Source: Streptomyces silvae
GTDB lineage: Bacteria; Actinomycetota; Actinomycetes; Streptomycetales; Streptomycetaceae
NCBI RefSeq assembly: GCF_016745505.1
Contig: NZ_JAERUC010000197.1
Span: forward strand, 1-64,000
Reading direction: 5' to 3'
DNA length: 64,000 nt
Position numbers and translations under genes: made by a program. Shown piece by piece: positions 53,959-62,538 of the stretch. Below the pieces are notes generated by a model. It had not been told where the DNA came from and ran no database searches. It was given only the letters and a program-made list of their open reading frames with translations. The stretch's first letter is position 1. The number at the start of each line of letters is the position of its first letter.

Positions 53959-54799
53959 TCCTGATACCCAGGCGAGCTGGGTGCCCGAGGCGGAGGAGCA
54001 GGACGACGCCGAGGACATGCCGCTCTCGATGCGGCTGTCGATAGCGGACACGCTCACGCTCGGTAACGCCACGTGCGGTTTCATGGCGGTGTACTTCACC
54101 ACCACGGGGATCCTCATCCCGCACCTCACGGGCAGCGACGAGTCGGGCATGGCCAGGCACTCCGCGGCGACCGCGGTGATCCTCATGCTCATGGCGGCCG
54201 TCTTCGACCTGTTCGACGGGCTCGTGGCGCGCAAGCTGCGCTCCTCCCCGATGGGCGCGGAGCTGGACAACCTCTCCGACCTGATCAGCTTCGGCCTCGC
54301 CCCGGCCTACTTCGTACTGGTGTACGGAATGGTCGCGGACGACGCACACCAGCGGGTGTCGGCGCTCGCGGCGATCGTGGTGCTGCTGGCGGTGGTGCTC
54401 AGGCTTGCGCGGTTCTCGTGCGTGACCTTGAAGGACGGCATGTTCCAGGGCATGCCGAGCCCCTTCGGAGCGCTCACGGTCGTCTCGATCGTGCTGCTGG
54501 AGCTGCCCTTCGTGCCGACGCTGCTCGCGATCATCGGAGTGGCGTGGCTGATGGTCAGCCGGGTCGAGTACCCGAAGCCGCGGGGTGTCCTCGCGGTGGC
54601 GATGCTCAGCTGGATCGTGGCCGCGATGGGTCTCCTCGCCGCCTGGGCGTTCGACGCCCCCGGCGGCCAGCTGCTCCTCCAGACCGGCTGCGCGCTCCAG
54701 GTCGTCCTGGGGGCGGTGATCCCGCTCTTCGCCACGGCACGGCGGGTGAACGCCTTCCGCGACAACCGGCGCGAGGCACGGGCGGCGCAGCTCCCGTAA
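53945..54799 (+). CDS. pssA: CDP-diacylglycerol-serine O-phosphatidyltransferase
   Basis: 284 residues from a TTG start with GGGGGTG seven bases upstream, overlapping the psd stop by 14 bases; GTG 53951 is the alternative. CDP-alcohol phosphatidyltransferase signature DLFDG...AR...G...D...D around residues 84-112, and about seven membrane helices. It makes phosphatidylserine from CDP-diacylglycerol and serine; psd then decarboxylates it. A strong hairpin ends the unit. Confidence 0.94.
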   Translation: MTVIDPDTQASWVPEAEEQDDAEDMPLSMRLSIADTLTLGNATCGFMAVYFTTTGILIPHLTGSDESGMARHSAATAVILMLMAAVFDLFDGLVARKLRSSPMGAELDNLSDLISFGLAPAYFVLVYGMVADDAHQRVSALAAIVVLLAVVLRLARFSCVTLKDGMFQGMPSPFGALTVVSIVLLELPFVPTLLAIIGVAWLMVSRVEYPKPRGVLAVAMLSWIVAAMGLLAAWAFDAPGGQLLLQTGCALQVVLGAVIPLFATARRVNAFRDNRREARAAQLP

Positions 54800-54820
54800 G
54801 CACGCGGAACACCGTACGAC

Positions 54821-54854
54821 GAGGGCTCGGATGCTCCCCGGCATCCGGGCCCTC
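54821..54854 (+). terminator. Terminator after psd-pssA
   Basis: The arm 54821-54834 (GAGGGCTCGGATGC) pairs with 54841-54854 (GCATCCGGGCCCTC) over 14 bp with one G-T wobble pair and a 6-base loop, 22 bases after the pssA stop. Confidence 0.8.
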
Positions 54855-54955
54855 TCGCATGCGGTGGCCGGGCCGCCCGCGGCGGGCGACGAGTCCGTGC
54901 GCTCCGGATCCGGCAGCGGGTGCGCGGCCGCGTCTCACAGGGGACGCTGGAGAGC

Positions 54956-57091
54956 ATGCAGGACCACGCAGCCTCTGTCGCCGCCACGGGTTCGGGCACG
55001 GAGCTGCTCGGCAGTGCCCTGACGCACGTCGTGCAGGAGACCGGCGCGTCGGTGGCAATGCTGTACCTGCTCCCCCGGGACGACACCACCCTGCACCTGG
55101 CGGTGCTCTCCGGGGTTCCCGGCCAGCTGGCCGCGCCGTGGACCCGGGTGCCGCTGTCCGCCCCGATCCCGGTGGCCGACGCCGTACGCCTGCGGTGCCT
55201 GATCTGGCTCGGCAGCCAGGAGGAGCTGGCCCGCCGGTACCCGCGCCCCGCGCTCGTCCTGCCGTACCAGTTCGCCCTGGGGGCCGCGCCCATCCGTACG
55301 GGGGCCACCGACCGGGGCGGGCTCGTGCTGCTGTGGCCGGGCTCCCACTCCCCTGAGCTGACGCCTGAGGAGCGGGAGGCCGTCGTCAGGGGCTGCCACG
55401 GCATCGGCATGCTCCTCCAGCAGGCCGAGAGCAGCGGCTACCCGATCCTGTCCGGCGCCCAGCCGCACGTGCTGCCCCCTCCGGAGCCGCCCACCCCGGG
55501 CCCCGCCGAGGCCAGGGTCATCGCGGAGTTCGTACGGCGGCTGCCCGGCGGGAGCTGCGCGCTGTCGATCGAGGGGAGGGTCGTCTTCCTCGACGACGCC
55601 GCCGCGGACCTCCTGGGGACACGGGCCGAGGACATCCGGGGCACCCTGCCCTGGGAGTCGCTGCCCTGGCTGGACAACCCGGCTGTCGAGGACCACTACC
55701 GGGCCGCCGTCATCGGCCGTCAGCGGACGTCCTTCACCGTGCTGCGGCCGCCGGACCGGTGGCTGTCCTTCCACCTGTTCCCGAGCTCCACCGGCATCAG
55801 TGTCCGGATCGTGCCCACCGCGCGGCCCGGCCCCCAGGACGTCCCTGCGCCCTCGCTGCCCAACGACTCCGTGGCACCCAGCCGGGCCACCGCGCTGTAC
55901 CACCTGATGCACCTGGCGGCGATGCTCACCGAGGCCGTCGGGACCCAGGACGTGATCGCCCTGGCGGGCGACCAGCTGATGCCGGCCTTCCGTATCCAGA
56001 CCCTCGTCCTGATGACCTCCGTGGAGGGACGGCTGCGCATCGACGGCCGCCGCGGGACCCATCCCGCGCTCATGGACCGCTTCGACGGCGCCCCCCTGAC
56101 CTCGCCCACACCCGCCGCGCACGTGCTGATGACGGGCATCCCCGACTTCTACTCCACCTTCTCCGAGCTGGAGCGCGCCTACCCCGCGGCGGGCCTGCGC
56201 AACGCGGTGGAAGCCTGCGCCTTCCTCCCGCTGATCGTGTCGGGGCGTCCGGTGGGCTCGCTGGTCCTCGCCTACGACCGGCCGCACCCCTTCGAGCCCG
56301 AGGAACGCGCCCTGCTGACCTCGATCGCGGGGCTGCTCGCCCAGGCCCTGGACCGCGCCCGCCTCTACGACAGCAAGGACCGGCTGGCGCACAGCCTGCA
56401 GGCCCACCTGCTGCCCCACAGCCTGCCCAGGATCCCCGGCCTGGACGTGGCGGCCCGCTACCTCCCCTCCACCCGGGGCATGGGCATCGGCGGGGACTTC
56501 TACGACCTGATCCGGCTCGACGACACGACGGCCGCCGCGGCCATCGGCGACGTACAGGGCCACAACGAGAACGCCGCCGCCCTGATGGGGCAGGTCCGCA
56601 CCGCCGTGCATGCCTCGGCGGGCGCGCCGCCCGACGAGGTCCTGGCGCGTACCAACCGCCTGCTCACCGATCTCGACCCGGGCCTCTTCACCAGCTGCCT
56701 CTACATCCATCTCGACCTCGCCCGGCACACCGCCTGCCTCGCCACCGCCGGGCATCCGGCACCGCTGATGCGGCAGCCGGACGGGCAGACCGACGTCCTC
56801 AAACTGCCGCCCGGCCTCCTCCTCGGCATCGACCCCGCGTCCCGCTACCCGACGGCCGAGGTGCCGCTGCCGCCGGGTGCGGCGCTCGCCCTGTACACCG
56901 ACGGGCTGGTGGAGGCCCCGGGCGTGGACTTCGACGACGCGGCCGCCGAGCTGGCCGCGCACTTCGCGCTCGCGCTGGACCAGGACATGGAGTCCGTCGC
57001 CGGTGCGCTGGTGCGGTACGCGAAGCGGGCCACGCCCGGCACCGACGACATCGCGCTGCTGCTGATCAACGCGCTGCTGACGGACGGCTGA
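54956..57091 (+). CDS. GAF/PAS sensor PP2C-type phosphatase (SpoIIE family)
   Basis: 711 residues from ATG 54956, with TGGAG upstream; an in-frame GTG at 54920 is less likely. Residues about 1-165 resemble a GAF domain, 195-305 a PAS-like domain, 320-475 a second GAF, and 490-705 a SpoIIE/PP2C phosphatase. Its metal acids are in GIGGDFYD, GDVQGH, LYTDGLVE and TDDIALLL. Such proteins dephosphorylate anti-sigma antagonists in response to a signal sensed by the GAF/PAS domains. Streptomyces has dozens; the partner and ligand are unknown. No membrane segment is seen. Confidence 0.9.
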   Translation: MQDHAASVAATGSGTELLGSALTHVVQETGASVAMLYLLPRDDTTLHLAVLSGVPGQLAAPWTRVPLSAPIPVADAVRLRCLIWLGSQEELARRYPRPALVLPYQFALGAAPIRTGATDRGGLVLLWPGSHSPELTPEEREAVVRGCHGIGMLLQQAESSGYPILSGAQPHVLPPPEPPTPGPAEARVIAEFVRRLPGGSCALSIEGRVVFLDDAAADLLGTRAEDIRGTLPWESLPWLDNPAVEDHYRAAVIGRQRTSFTVLRPPDRWLSFHLFPSSTGISVRIVPTARPGPQDVPAPSLPNDSVAPSRATALYHLMHLAAMLTEAVGTQDVIALAGDQLMPAFRIQTLVLMTSVEGRLRIDGRRGTHPALMDRFDGAPLTSPTPAAHVLMTGIPDFYSTFSELERAYPAAGLRNAVEACAFLPLIVSGRPVGSLVLAYDRPHPFEPEERALLTSIAGLLAQALDRARLYDSKDRLAHSLQAHLLPHSLPRIPGLDVAARYLPSTRGMGIGGDFYDLIRLDDTTAAAAIGDVQGHNENAAALMGQVRTAVHASAGAPPDEVLARTNRLLTDLDPGLFTSCLYIHLDLARHTACLATAGHPAPLMRQPDGQTDVLKLPPGLLLGIDPASRYPTAEVPLPPGAALALYTDGLVEAPGVDFDDAAAELAAHFALALDQDMESVAGALVRYAKRATPGTDDIALLLINALLTDG

Positions 57092-57117
57092 CGACGCGGG
57101 CCGGGGAGCGTGGAGAG

Positions 57118-57160
57118 CCCTGGGGTGCCGAGGCGGTGGGGTGTCATCGGCACCCCAGGG
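57118..57160. terminator. Bidirectional terminator
   Basis: The 14-base arms at 57118-57131 (CCCTGGGGTGCCGA) and 57147-57160 are perfectly complementary with a 15-base loop, between the convergent phosphatase and cellulase genes. Confidence 0.85.
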
Positions 57161-57207
57161 CGGTCAGGGGGCGGTCCTCGGACGGCCAGGGGTGGCCCGG
57201 GGCGGGT

Positions 57208-58566
57208 TCAGCCGCCGTAGAGGTCGTTCAGGCTGATGCCGGTGGTGCTGCCCGCGCCGCCGAGCCGGACCTCGTGGTCGAGACCGACGAACTTCCCGCC
57301 GGACTGCCAGAGAGCGGGCTTGAGCACGGCGTACTTGGCCTCGTCCCAGGTCGCCCAGTCGTAGCCCAGCAGGCCGCCGGTGTCACCGGAGTTGGGGTTC
57401 AGGCACCAGAAGGTGTGGTGGATGCCGTTCTCCACCATCAGATCGCGCAGGGCGGTCATCCACTTCTCGTTGGGGCCGCCGTCGAGGTGGCCGCCCCATT
57501 CCCCGACGAAGAGCGGCGCGGTGCCGTCCTTGTGCAGGTAGAGCCAGTTGGGGTCCCAGACGTCGCGCTCCAGCGTGGTGCGGTCCCACTCCCCCTCGAA
57601 CCAGGGCTGCTGGTACACCAGCGGTCCGTAGTCGTGCGGGGAGTAGACGAGCTGGTCCTGCTGCGCGCCGAGGTCGACCGGGTGGTCCTTCGCCCCGCGC
57701 AGGTTCCCGCCCCACCACATGCCGTGGTAGTCGGCCGCCGAGGTGGAGGACCAGTCCGTCCCGTCCTTGGGGTAGATCTCGACGCCCTCGCACATGACCA
57801 GGACGTGCGGGTTGACGGCGAGGATGCGCTTCCCCGCGGTCTCACAGGTGTACTTGAAGTTGTCCTGGTCGGTGGAGCCGTCCCACTTGGCCCGGGGGCT
57901 GTCGGACTGCTTGCCGTGGGGCTCGTTCTTGACGTCCATCGCCACCAGGGTGTCGTTCGCCCGGTAGCGGGCGGTCACCCACTCCCAGGCGGAGTAGAAC
58001 TGCTCGGTGGTGATCGTGCCCTTCCACCACACGGGGTGGATGTGGCCGGAGTTGTCGGCCTCCGCGCTGTGGACGTCGAGCATCACCTTGATGCCGTACT
58101 TCTCGGCCACCCCCAGGAAGGCGTCGAAGACCCCCAGGGTCGTCAGGCCCTCCAGCTCCGGGTTGGCCCAGGTGTTGACCGCGCTGGAGGGCGCCGCCTG
58201 GCCGTTCTTCCACTCCAGAAGCAGCTGGGTGGAGATCGGCACCCGGACGATGTTGATGCCGCGCTCCGCCATCTGCCGGGTGACCGTGTCCAGGTTGGCG
58301 GACCACAGGCCGTGGAAGACCCGCTCGGTCGCGTTGAAGCCGAACCAGTTGGCGCCGGTGAGCCAGACCCGCTCGCCCTGCTCGTCGACGATCCGGTTGC
58401 CCTCGGTGTGCAGCCAGTCCGTGCTGGCGCCGGCGGCGGGTGCCACCGCGTCCCGCGCTCCCACGGCCTGTGCGGAGCCCGTGCCGGACAGCGTCATCAG
58501 GAGGGCGGTCGCGGTGACGGCGGCGGCCGTCGCCCTGGCCAGCCGTTTTCTCATCCGTGGCTTCAT
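57208..58566 (-). CDS. Secreted GH5-family cellulase (endo-beta-1,4-glucanase)
   Basis: 452 residues from ATG 58566, with GAAAGG eight bases upstream. A signal peptide (residues about 1-34, RKRLARATAAAVTATALLMTL) leads into a GH5 (beta/alpha)8 barrel. Glu215 in VKNEPH is the acid/base and Glu356 in FVGEWGG the nucleophile; HSAEADNSG and YGPLVYQQPW are further GH5 landmarks. The protein ends soon after the catalytic domain without a cellulose-binding module. A perfect CebR-type box 41 bases upstream means that the gene is likely repressed until cello-oligosaccharides are present. Confidence 0.92.
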   Translation of the reverse strand: MKPRMRKRLARATAAAVTATALLMTLSGTGSAQAVGARDAVAPAAGASTDWLHTEGNRIVDEQGERVWLTGANWFGFNATERVFHGLWSANLDTVTRQMAERGINIVRVPISTQLLLEWKNGQAAPSSAVNTWANPELEGLTTLGVFDAFLGVAEKYGIKVMLDVHSAEADNSGHIHPVWWKGTITTEQFYSAWEWVTARYRANDTLVAMDVKNEPHGKQSDSPRAKWDGSTDQDNFKYTCETAGKRILAVNPHVLVMCEGVEIYPKDGTDWSSTSAADYHGMWWGGNLRGAKDHPVDLGAQQDQLVYSPHDYGPLVYQQPWFEGEWDRTTLERDVWDPNWLYLHKDGTAPLFVGEWGGHLDGGPNEKWMTALRDLMVENGIHHTFWCLNPNSGDTGGLLGYDWATWDEAKYAVLKPALWQSGGKFVGLDHEVRLGGAGSTTGISLNDLYGG

Positions 58567-58606
58567 CCGTTGTCGCCTTTCATGGGGGTGAGGCGGGCAG
58601 CGAAGG

Positions 58607-58620
58607 TGGGAGCGCTCCCA
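58607..58620. promoter_or_regulatory. CebR operator
   Basis: TGGGAGCGCTCCCA is a perfect 14-bp palindrome identical to the published CebR box of streptomycetes, as I know it. It lies in the region between the cellulase start (58566) and the divergent GH87-like gene (58850). CebR is a LacI-type repressor released by cellobiose or cellotriose. Confidence 0.9.
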
Positions 58621-58657
58621 TACCGTTGGTCACATGAAGCCAGCGCGGCGGATCGCC

Positions 58658-58674
58658 TGTCAATGGGCATGACA
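58658..58674. promoter_or_regulatory. Second inverted repeat in the glycosidase intergenic region
   Basis: TGTCA-N7-TGACA (58658-58674) lies between the CebR box and the GH87-like start. Read on the minus strand its TTGACA could also be a -35 element for the cellulase gene. Its role is unknown. Confidence 0.35.
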
Positions 58675-58849
58675 AGCTTCACTTCTTGAAGGCGTATGCC
58701 CCGTGGAGGCGCTCAGCATTCCCGCAGCTGAGTCATTAATTTGAGCGATGAAGACGAAATCTTGCGCAGCACCGTGGACTTCTTTACGGCAGTGCTCCTA
58801 GCCTGTGGGACGTCCGAAGAGCCCCTCGAGCCGCAAGGACGACCCACAC

Positions 58850-61225
58850 GTGACCCCACCACTCGCTGGACCACGTCTGCTCAGACGCTCCCTGTCCGCC
58901 TCCCTCTCCCTCGCACTCGTCGCCGCGGGCACCGCGGCGGCGGTGGTGCTGGCCGGTGCTCCGCCCGCGCAGGCCGCGGCGGTCCCCGCGCCGTCGCCGG
59001 TCGGGATATCCGGCCGGGGCGCCACCGTCCCGTTCAAGGAACAGGAAGCCGAGTACGCCGCCACCAACGGCACCCTGATCGGCCCCGACCGCCTGTACGG
59101 CGCGCTGCCCTCCGAGGCGTCGGGCCGGCAGGCGGTGACCCTCGACGCCGTCGGTGAGTACGTCGAGTTCACGCTCACCGCCCCGGCGAACGCCATGACC
59201 TTCCGCTACTCGCTGCCGGACAACGCGGCCGGGACGGGCCGGGACGCCTCTCTCGACCTGCGGGTCGGCGGCACCTCGCTCAAGAGCGTGCCGGTGACCT
59301 CGAAGTACGGCTGGTACTACGGGGGTTACCCCTTCAACAACAACCCGGGCGACACCGACCCGCACCACTTCTACGACGAGACCCGCACCCTGTTCGGGTC
59401 GACCCTGGCGGCCGGTACGAAGGTCAGGCTCCAGGTCACCTCCACCGCCGGCTCACCGTCGTTCACCATCGACCTGGCCGACTTCGAGCAGGTCGGCGCC
59501 CCGGTCGGCAAGCCGTCCGGCGCGCTGGACGTGGTGGGTGACTTCGGTGCCGACCCGACCGGCGCCGCCGACTCCACCGCGAAGATCCAGGCCGCGGTCG
59601 ACGCCGGCCGCACCCAGGGCAAGGAGGTGTACATCCCGCAGGGCACGTTCAAGGTGCAGGACCACATCGTCGTCGACAAGGTGACCCTGCGCGGCGCCGG
59701 GCCCTGGTACAGCGTGCTGACCGGGCGCCACCCCACGGACCGCAGCAAGGCGGTCGGCGTGTACGGGAAGTACGCGGCGCAGGGCGGCAGCAGCAACGTC
59801 ACGCTCAAGGACTTCGCCATCATCGGCGACATCCGTGAGCGGGTGGACAACGACCAGGTCAACGCCATCGGCGGGGCCATGTCCCACTCGGTCGTCGACA
59901 ACGTCTGGATGCAGCACACCAAGTGCGGTGCCTGGATGGACGGCCCGATGGACGACTTCACCATCAGGAACAGCCGCATCCTGGACCAGACGGCCGACGG
60001 GGTGAACTTCCACTACGGCGTCACCAACTCCACGGTGACCAACACCTTCGTCCGTAACACCGGCGACGACGGTCTGGCCATGTGGGCGGAGAACGTCCCG
60101 AACGTCAAGAACGCGTTCACCTTCAACACGGTGATCCTGCCGATCCTCGCCAACAACATCGTCACCTACGGCGGCAAGGACATCACGATCTCCGACAACG
60201 TCATGTCGGACACCGTCACCAACGGCGGCGGGCTGCACATCGCCAACCGCTATCCGGGCGTCAACTCCGGTCAGGGCACGGCTGTCTCCGGAACGCACAC
60301 CGCAGCCCGCAACACCCTGATCCGTACCGGGAACAACGACTTCAACTGGCGCTTCGGCGTCGGCGCGATCTGGTTCAGCGGGCTCAACGAACCGATCAGC
60401 GGCGCCACCATCAACATCACCGACAGCGAGATCCTGGACAGCTCCTACGCCGCGATCCATCTGATCGAGGGCGCGACCAACGGGCTGCACTTCGAGAACA
60501 TCAAGATCGACGGCGCCGGTACGTACGCGCTGCAGATCCAGGCCCCGGGCACGGCCTCGTTCGAGAAGGTCGTCGCCACCCACATCGCCCAGTCCAACCC
60601 GATCCACAACTGCGTGGGCAGCGGCTTCCAGATCACCCGGGGCGCGGGCAACTCCGGCTGGTACGCGGACCCGCCCGCCTGCACGGGGGTCTGGCCCGAC
60701 CCGGTGTGGACCAACGGCGGGGTCCCCGGAGGCGGCGGGCCCACCGGACCGACCGACCCGACCGATCCCACGGACCCGACGGACCCGACGGACCCGCCCG
60801 AGGAGACGGGCAACCTCGCCCGGGGCAGGACCGTCACCGAGACGAGCCACGCCGACGTGTACGGCGCCGGCAACGTGGTGGACGGCAACGCGAGCAGCTA
60901 CTGGGAGAGCCGTAACAACGCCTTCCCGCAGTCCGTCACCGTGGACCTGGGTGCCGCGAAGGCGGTGAAGCGGCTGGTGCTGAAGCTCCCTCCGGCCGCC
61001 GCCTGGGCGACCCGGACGCAGACGGTCGGCGTGACGGGCAGTACCGACAACTCCGCGTACAGCACGCTGAAGGCGCCGGCGGGCTACACCTTCAACCCGT
61101 CGAGCGGCAACACGGCGACGGTGACGCTGACGGGGACACCGGTCCGCTACCTGCGGCTGACGTTCACCGCGAACACCGGCTGGCCCGCGGGCCAGTTGTC
61201 CGAGCTGGAGGCCTACACCAGCTGA
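58850..61225 (+). CDS. Secreted GH87-like alpha-1,3-glucanase with discoidin-like module
   Basis: 791 residues from GTG 58850, with AAGGACG nine bases upstream. Signal peptide about residues 1-43, ending AQAAA. Residues about 50-215 are a carbohydrate-binding beta-sandwich (GISGRGATVPFKEQEAEYA). Residues about 220-610 are a parallel beta-helix with DNDQVNAIGG and NTGDDGLAMW, the Asp-rich signature of GH87 mutanases/mycodextranases. A (Pro-Thr-Asp)n linker (about 638-652) leads to a C-terminal F5/8-type discoidin domain (NLARGRTVTETSHAD, VTVDLGAAKAV). It is divergent from the cellulase; the substrate is probably fungal-wall alpha-1,3-glucan. Confidence 0.85.
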   Translation: MTPPLAGPRLLRRSLSASLSLALVAAGTAAAVVLAGAPPAQAAAVPAPSPVGISGRGATVPFKEQEAEYAATNGTLIGPDRLYGALPSEASGRQAVTLDAVGEYVEFTLTAPANAMTFRYSLPDNAAGTGRDASLDLRVGGTSLKSVPVTSKYGWYYGGYPFNNNPGDTDPHHFYDETRTLFGSTLAAGTKVRLQVTSTAGSPSFTIDLADFEQVGAPVGKPSGALDVVGDFGADPTGAADSTAKIQAAVDAGRTQGKEVYIPQGTFKVQDHIVVDKVTLRGAGPWYSVLTGRHPTDRSKAVGVYGKYAAQGGSSNVTLKDFAIIGDIRERVDNDQVNAIGGAMSHSVVDNVWMQHTKCGAWMDGPMDDFTIRNSRILDQTADGVNFHYGVTNSTVTNTFVRNTGDDGLAMWAENVPNVKNAFTFNTVILPILANNIVTYGGKDITISDNVMSDTVTNGGGLHIANRYPGVNSGQGTAVSGTHTAARNTLIRTGNNDFNWRFGVGAIWFSGLNEPISGATINITDSEILDSSYAAIHLIEGATNGLHFENIKIDGAGTYALQIQAPGTASFEKVVATHIAQSNPIHNCVGSGFQITRGAGNSGWYADPPACTGVWPDPVWTNGGVPGGGGPTGPTDPTDPTDPTDPTDPPEETGNLARGRTVTETSHADVYGAGNVVDGNASSYWESRNNAFPQSVTVDLGAAKAVKRLVLKLPPAAAWATRTQTVGVTGSTDNSAYSTLKAPAGYTFNPSSGNTATVTLTGTPVRYLRLTFTANTGWPAGQLSELEAYTS
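60758..60797 (+). repeat. Short tandem repeat encoding a Pro-Thr-Asp linker
   Basis: A run of 9-base units related to GACCCGACG gives a Thr-Asp-Pro linker between the beta-helix and the discoidin module. It is a protein linker repeat and could vary in length between strains. Confidence 0.8.
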
Positions 61226-61237
61226 CCGCGCGCATGA

Positions 61238-61270
61238 CGACGGGCCCGGCCCCCACGGCCGGGCCCGTCG
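61238..61270. terminator. Bidirectional terminator
   Basis: The 14-base arms 61238-61251 and 61257-61270 (CGACGGGCCCGGCC and its complement) pair perfectly with a 5-base loop, between the GH87-like gene and the convergent transporter operon. Confidence 0.85.
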
Positions 61271-61284
61271 CTGTGCGGGGAGGG

Positions 61285-62538
61285 TCAGGGCTTGAGCGTG
61301 AAGGACTCGGCGGCCGGGGCCACTTCGGCCGGGCGGACCACCTTGAGGCCGCCCGGGGTCTTGGCGTCCGGCTTCATGACGACGGTCTGCCGGGTGGACG
61401 GCGCGGCCGGGTCGGTGAAGTCGTGCGCGATCCCGAAGTCGGCGCCGAAGTCCTTGATGGTGAGCAGGGCCTTGTCGACACCCTCACGGGTGAGGTCCTT
61501 GGACGCGCAGGCCTTCTTCAGCGCCTCGCCGAACACGGACGCCGCGTTGTACCCGGCGATGACGCCGTTGTCGAGGCCGTCCTTGGGGTACTGCGCCGCG
61601 TACGCCTCGGCGAGCTTCGCCGGGCCTTCCGCCGCGTCACCGATAGGCAGGGTGGAGGCGCCGATGTAATAGTCCTTCTGCAGGGCCGCGCCCGCCTGGG
61701 TCGCCAGGAGCTGCGGGGCGTACGCCGAGTTGTTGCCGACGACCGGGACCTTGAAGCCGGTGGCCGCGGCGACGCCGACCAGGGAGGCCGCCTGGCGCGG
61801 TCCCGCGCTGATGACGACCGCCTTCACGCCGGCCTGCTTGAGCGCGGAGACCTGGGCGGTCATGTCGTTGTCGGTCGGCTTGATCTTCTGCTCGACGACG
61901 GTGAGGCCCGCCTCCTTCGCCGCGTGCTTGGAGCCGGCCAGGGCGTTCTCGCCGTAGTCGCCCTCGAAGTAGACGTGACCGATCTTGTCGCCCTTGGCGA
62001 TGCGCTTCCCGTCGAGCAGGAAGTCGATCAGGTTGATCGTCTCGACGTCGTACGTGGCCCCGATGACGCGTACGTACTTGGATCCGACCAGGTTCGCCGA
62101 CCATGCCTGGGGCAGGACGATGCCCTTGTCCTGGCCGTCGATGCGCGACTCGACGGCGGAGACGAACGGGGAGCCGATGAACTGGGTGAAGCCGAGCACG
62201 TCCGGTTCGAGCTCGGTGTAGGCGCCGATCGCCTTCTGCGGGTCGTATCCGTGGTCGCGGACGGCCAGTTCGATCTGCCGGTCGCAGATGCCGCCGGCCT
62301 TGTTGGTCTCCTTCACCCAGAGCTGCTGGGCCTGGGTGACGCTCTTGCCGAGCGAGGCGTACACCCCGGTCATGTCGGTCAGCGCGCCGAGGGTGATCTT
62401 CGAGTCGGTGACGCCCTCCCCGGTCTTCACGCCGTTCTTGTCCGCGGCGCCGTCGTCCGACGACTTCGCCTTCTCGCTGCATCCCGCGAGGGTGAGGGTG
62501 AGAGCCGCGACGACGGCTCCGACAACACGTAGCTTCAT
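61285..62538 (-). CDS. Branched-chain amino-acid ABC transporter, substrate-binding lipoprotein
   Basis: 417 residues. N-terminal lipoprotein signal (MKLRVVGAVVAALTLTLAGCSEK, lipobox LAGC with the Cys at 20) anchors it outside the membrane. The rest is a LivJ/Peripla_BP_6-type two-lobe binding protein (ITLGALTDMTGVYASLGKS, FEGDYGENALAG, VISAGPRQAASLVG). The start codon overlaps the LivM stop by ATGA. Substrates are probably branched-chain amino acids or amides; the family also includes urea and other ligands. It is the last gene of this operon. Confidence 0.9.
   Translation of the reverse strand: MKLRVVGAVVAALTLTLAGCSEKAKSSDDGAADKNGVKTGEGVTDSKITLGALTDMTGVYASLGKSVTQAQQLWVKETNKAGGICDRQIELAVRDHGYDPQKAIGAYTELEPDVLGFTQFIGSPFVSAVESRIDGQDKGIVLPQAWSANLVGSKYVRVIGATYDVETINLIDFLLDGKRIAKGDKIGHVYFEGDYGENALAGSKHAAKEAGLTVVEQKIKPTDNDMTAQVSALKQAGVKAVVISAGPRQAASLVGVAAATGFKVPVVGNNSAYAPQLLATQAGAALQKDYYIGASTLPIGDAAEGPAKLAEAYAAQYPKDGLDNGVIAGYNAASVFGEALKKACASKDLTREGVDKALLTIKDFGADFGIAHDFTDPAAPSTRQTVVMKPDAKTPGGLKVVRPAEVAPAAESFTLKP

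Noticed and set aside
60758-60797. Tandem 9-base repeats considered as a CRISPR or regulatory repeat
   Set aside because: They are in frame, directly adjacent without spacers, and encode a Thr-Asp-Pro linker between two domains.
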